A DNA stretch of 64,000 bases, from NCBI GenBank assembly GCA_946223355.1, contig CAMIPB010000002.1, positions 75,409 through 139,408 of the forward strand, given 5' to 3'. Origin of the DNA: an uncultured Corynebacterium sp. Lineage in GTDB: Bacteria > Actinomycetota > Actinomycetes > Mycobacteriales > Mycobacteriaceae. How positions within the stretch are numbered: position 1 is the stretch's first letter; each line of letters opens with the position of its first letter. Both the position numbers and the translations under genes were made by a program. Below the pieces are notes generated by a model that saw only the letters and a program-made list of their open reading frames with translations, searched no databases and was not told the origin of the DNA. Shown one piece after another: positions 62,984 through 64,000 of this stretch.

Positions 62984-64000
62984 TGCCCTTCTTCCATTCC
63001 TTCCAAGGAATGTTCCAGTCTCCCAAACCGTCGAAACCGGACAACTGCGGACCTGAGGTATTGACTACCTCCACAATGTCGCCACGCTTGACCACCGTTT
63101 GGTACCACTGCGCAGCTTCTGGGGTGACATTGACGCAGCCATGCGAGGTGTTCTGACTGCCTTGCGCCCACACGGACCAAGGAGCGGAGTGTACATAGAT
63201 ACCGGAATATGACATCTGCGTGGCGTAATCGACCTTAGTCTTATAGCCACCGTTCTCCAATGCGAGACCAAAGGTGGTGGAGTCCATGAGCAGCTTGTCA
63301 TGCTCGTCGCCAATCATGTACGTGCCATTAGGGGTGGCATACTCACCATCGCGGCCAAGAGACACCGGAATGGTGCGCAATGGTTTACCATTTTTAAAAA
63401 CAGTCATTGTCTTGGTCGCGTCATTGATTTGGGTAACCACACGGTCACCAATGGTGAACTTCGAGGCGTTGTTGTCCGTACCCCAGATACCACCGCCTAG
63501 GTCCTTGCCTTTGATATCTGCTTTCACCGATACTTTAGTTCCTGGTTTCCAATACTCACGCGGGCGCCAACGCACCTCAAAGTCATTGAGCCAGTAAAAA
63601 GCACCCTCAGTCTTCGGTGAAGTCTTAATAGTCAACGCGTCTTGCACTGCCTTGCGATCTTGAATCGCGGCCCCAAAGCGGAATGCGATGGTCTGTCCTA
63701 CACCTACCGTCGAGCCGTCCAACGGGGACAATGAAACCGCAGTTGTGCCGTTAACAACCGGTGTCTTGAAGGTTACCTGCGTGCTCTTGCCGTTTTCGTC
63801 CTCGGCGACAATCGTGTACGTGCGCGAATAACCCAGTTCTTCATCACTAGACCACACCATGCCGTCAGCCGATAGCTTCTCTGCAATCACCTTGCCGGTT
63901 TCATTGGTCATAGTGACAGTCTTAAGCCCTTTGCCCAATGAGGTCAGCGTCACAGGCACCAGCGGATCTACATTTTCAGCGCCGTCCTTCACCGAAATCT
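62964..64000 (-). CDS. L,D-transpeptidase (partial, 5' end missing)
   Basis: At least 345 residues of a cell-wall enzyme forming 3-3 cross-links in peptidoglycan. The frame is open to the window edge, so the signal peptide or lipobox is missing. Visible parts are two Ig-like beta domains (~1-115, [19 protein letters not shown], then [16 protein letters not shown]). The YkuD domain follows (~170-295) with its catalytic motif HSAPWS and NTSHGCVNV, where His and Cys are the active residues. A short C-terminal extension holds [15 protein letters not shown]. Related genes in mycobacteria and corynebacteria encode secreted lipoproteins (LppS-like). Confidence 0.9.
   Translation of the reverse strand, partial: ISVKDGAENVDPLVPVTLTSLGKGLKTVTMTNETGKVIAEKLSADGMVWSSDEELGYSRTYTIVAEDENGKSTQVTFKTPVVNGTTAVSLSPLDGSTVGVGQTIAFRFGAAIQDRKAVQDALTIKTSPKTEGAFYWLNDFEVRWRPREYWKPGTKVSVKADIKGKDLGGGIWGTDNNASKFTIGDRVVTQINDATKTMTVFKNGKPLRTIPVSLGRDGEYATPNGTYMIGDEHDKLLMDSTTFGLALENGGYKTKVDYATQMSYSGIYVHSAPWSVWAQGSQNTSHGCVNVTPEAAQWYQTVVKRGDIVEVVNTSGPQLSGFDGLGDWNIPWKEWKKGNASSTS

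Overview
The window comes from an actinobacterium of the genus Corynebacterium, from a lineage whose gene order resembles C. glutamicum. The evidence is a proB - dehydrogenase - proA block, obg - rpmA - rplU - rne, ndk, folC - valS, clpX, paired clpP1/clpP2 and tig, rpiB - DsbA-like - pepN, a mycolate-reductase-like SDR beside orn and tRNA-His, and ClgR- and McbR-type operators matching the corynebacterial consensus. Many genes also show the corynebacterial pattern of a -10 hexamer 6-8 nt before the start codon (leaderless mRNA). Species was not determined.

Layout. 1-23.7 kb is core: a truncated cutinase-like exported protein, proline biosynthesis, Obg/L27/L21, RNase E, NDK, an exported metallophosphoesterase, FolC/ValS, a TetR regulator and the ClpX/ClpP2/ClpP1/trigger-factor quality-control genes. 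24-28 kb has tRNA-Pro, an asymmetric two-subunit ABC exporter and tRNA-Gly. 28-33.4 kb has a membrane-anchored Gly/Asp-rich protein under a possible stress promoter, rpiB, a small membrane protein, a 22-bp tandem repeat, a DsbA-family thiol protein and PepN.

33.4-40 kb is an accessory-looking block: an ABC importer (binding lipoprotein, two permeases, ATPase) in one operon with a cytoplasmic alkaline-phosphatase-superfamily hydrolase, a divergent HAD hydrolase and a GntR/UTRA regulator. The best reading is uptake and intracellular hydrolysis of a phosphonate or phosphoester. A lone phytoene-desaturase-like gene follows. 41.5-50 kb is a second accessory system: a two-CMD-domain protein, a Dpp/Opp-type ABC importer and a divergent 678-aa FAD/NAD(P)-binding protein, sharing one perfect McbR-type palindrome. 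This points to a sulfur-regulated uptake and oxidation pathway for an unknown compound.

50-64 kb returns to mixed housekeeping genes: an SDR, a MscS channel, a ChrA-type transporter, a thioesterase, EttA, a second SSB, a CopD-CtaG fusion, tRNA-Arg, a CmrA-like SDR, Orn, tRNA-His, an unknown protein, a luciferase-like flavoprotein and a truncated L,D-transpeptidase.

All assignments come from reading motifs and gene order. No alignment, search or structure prediction was run.
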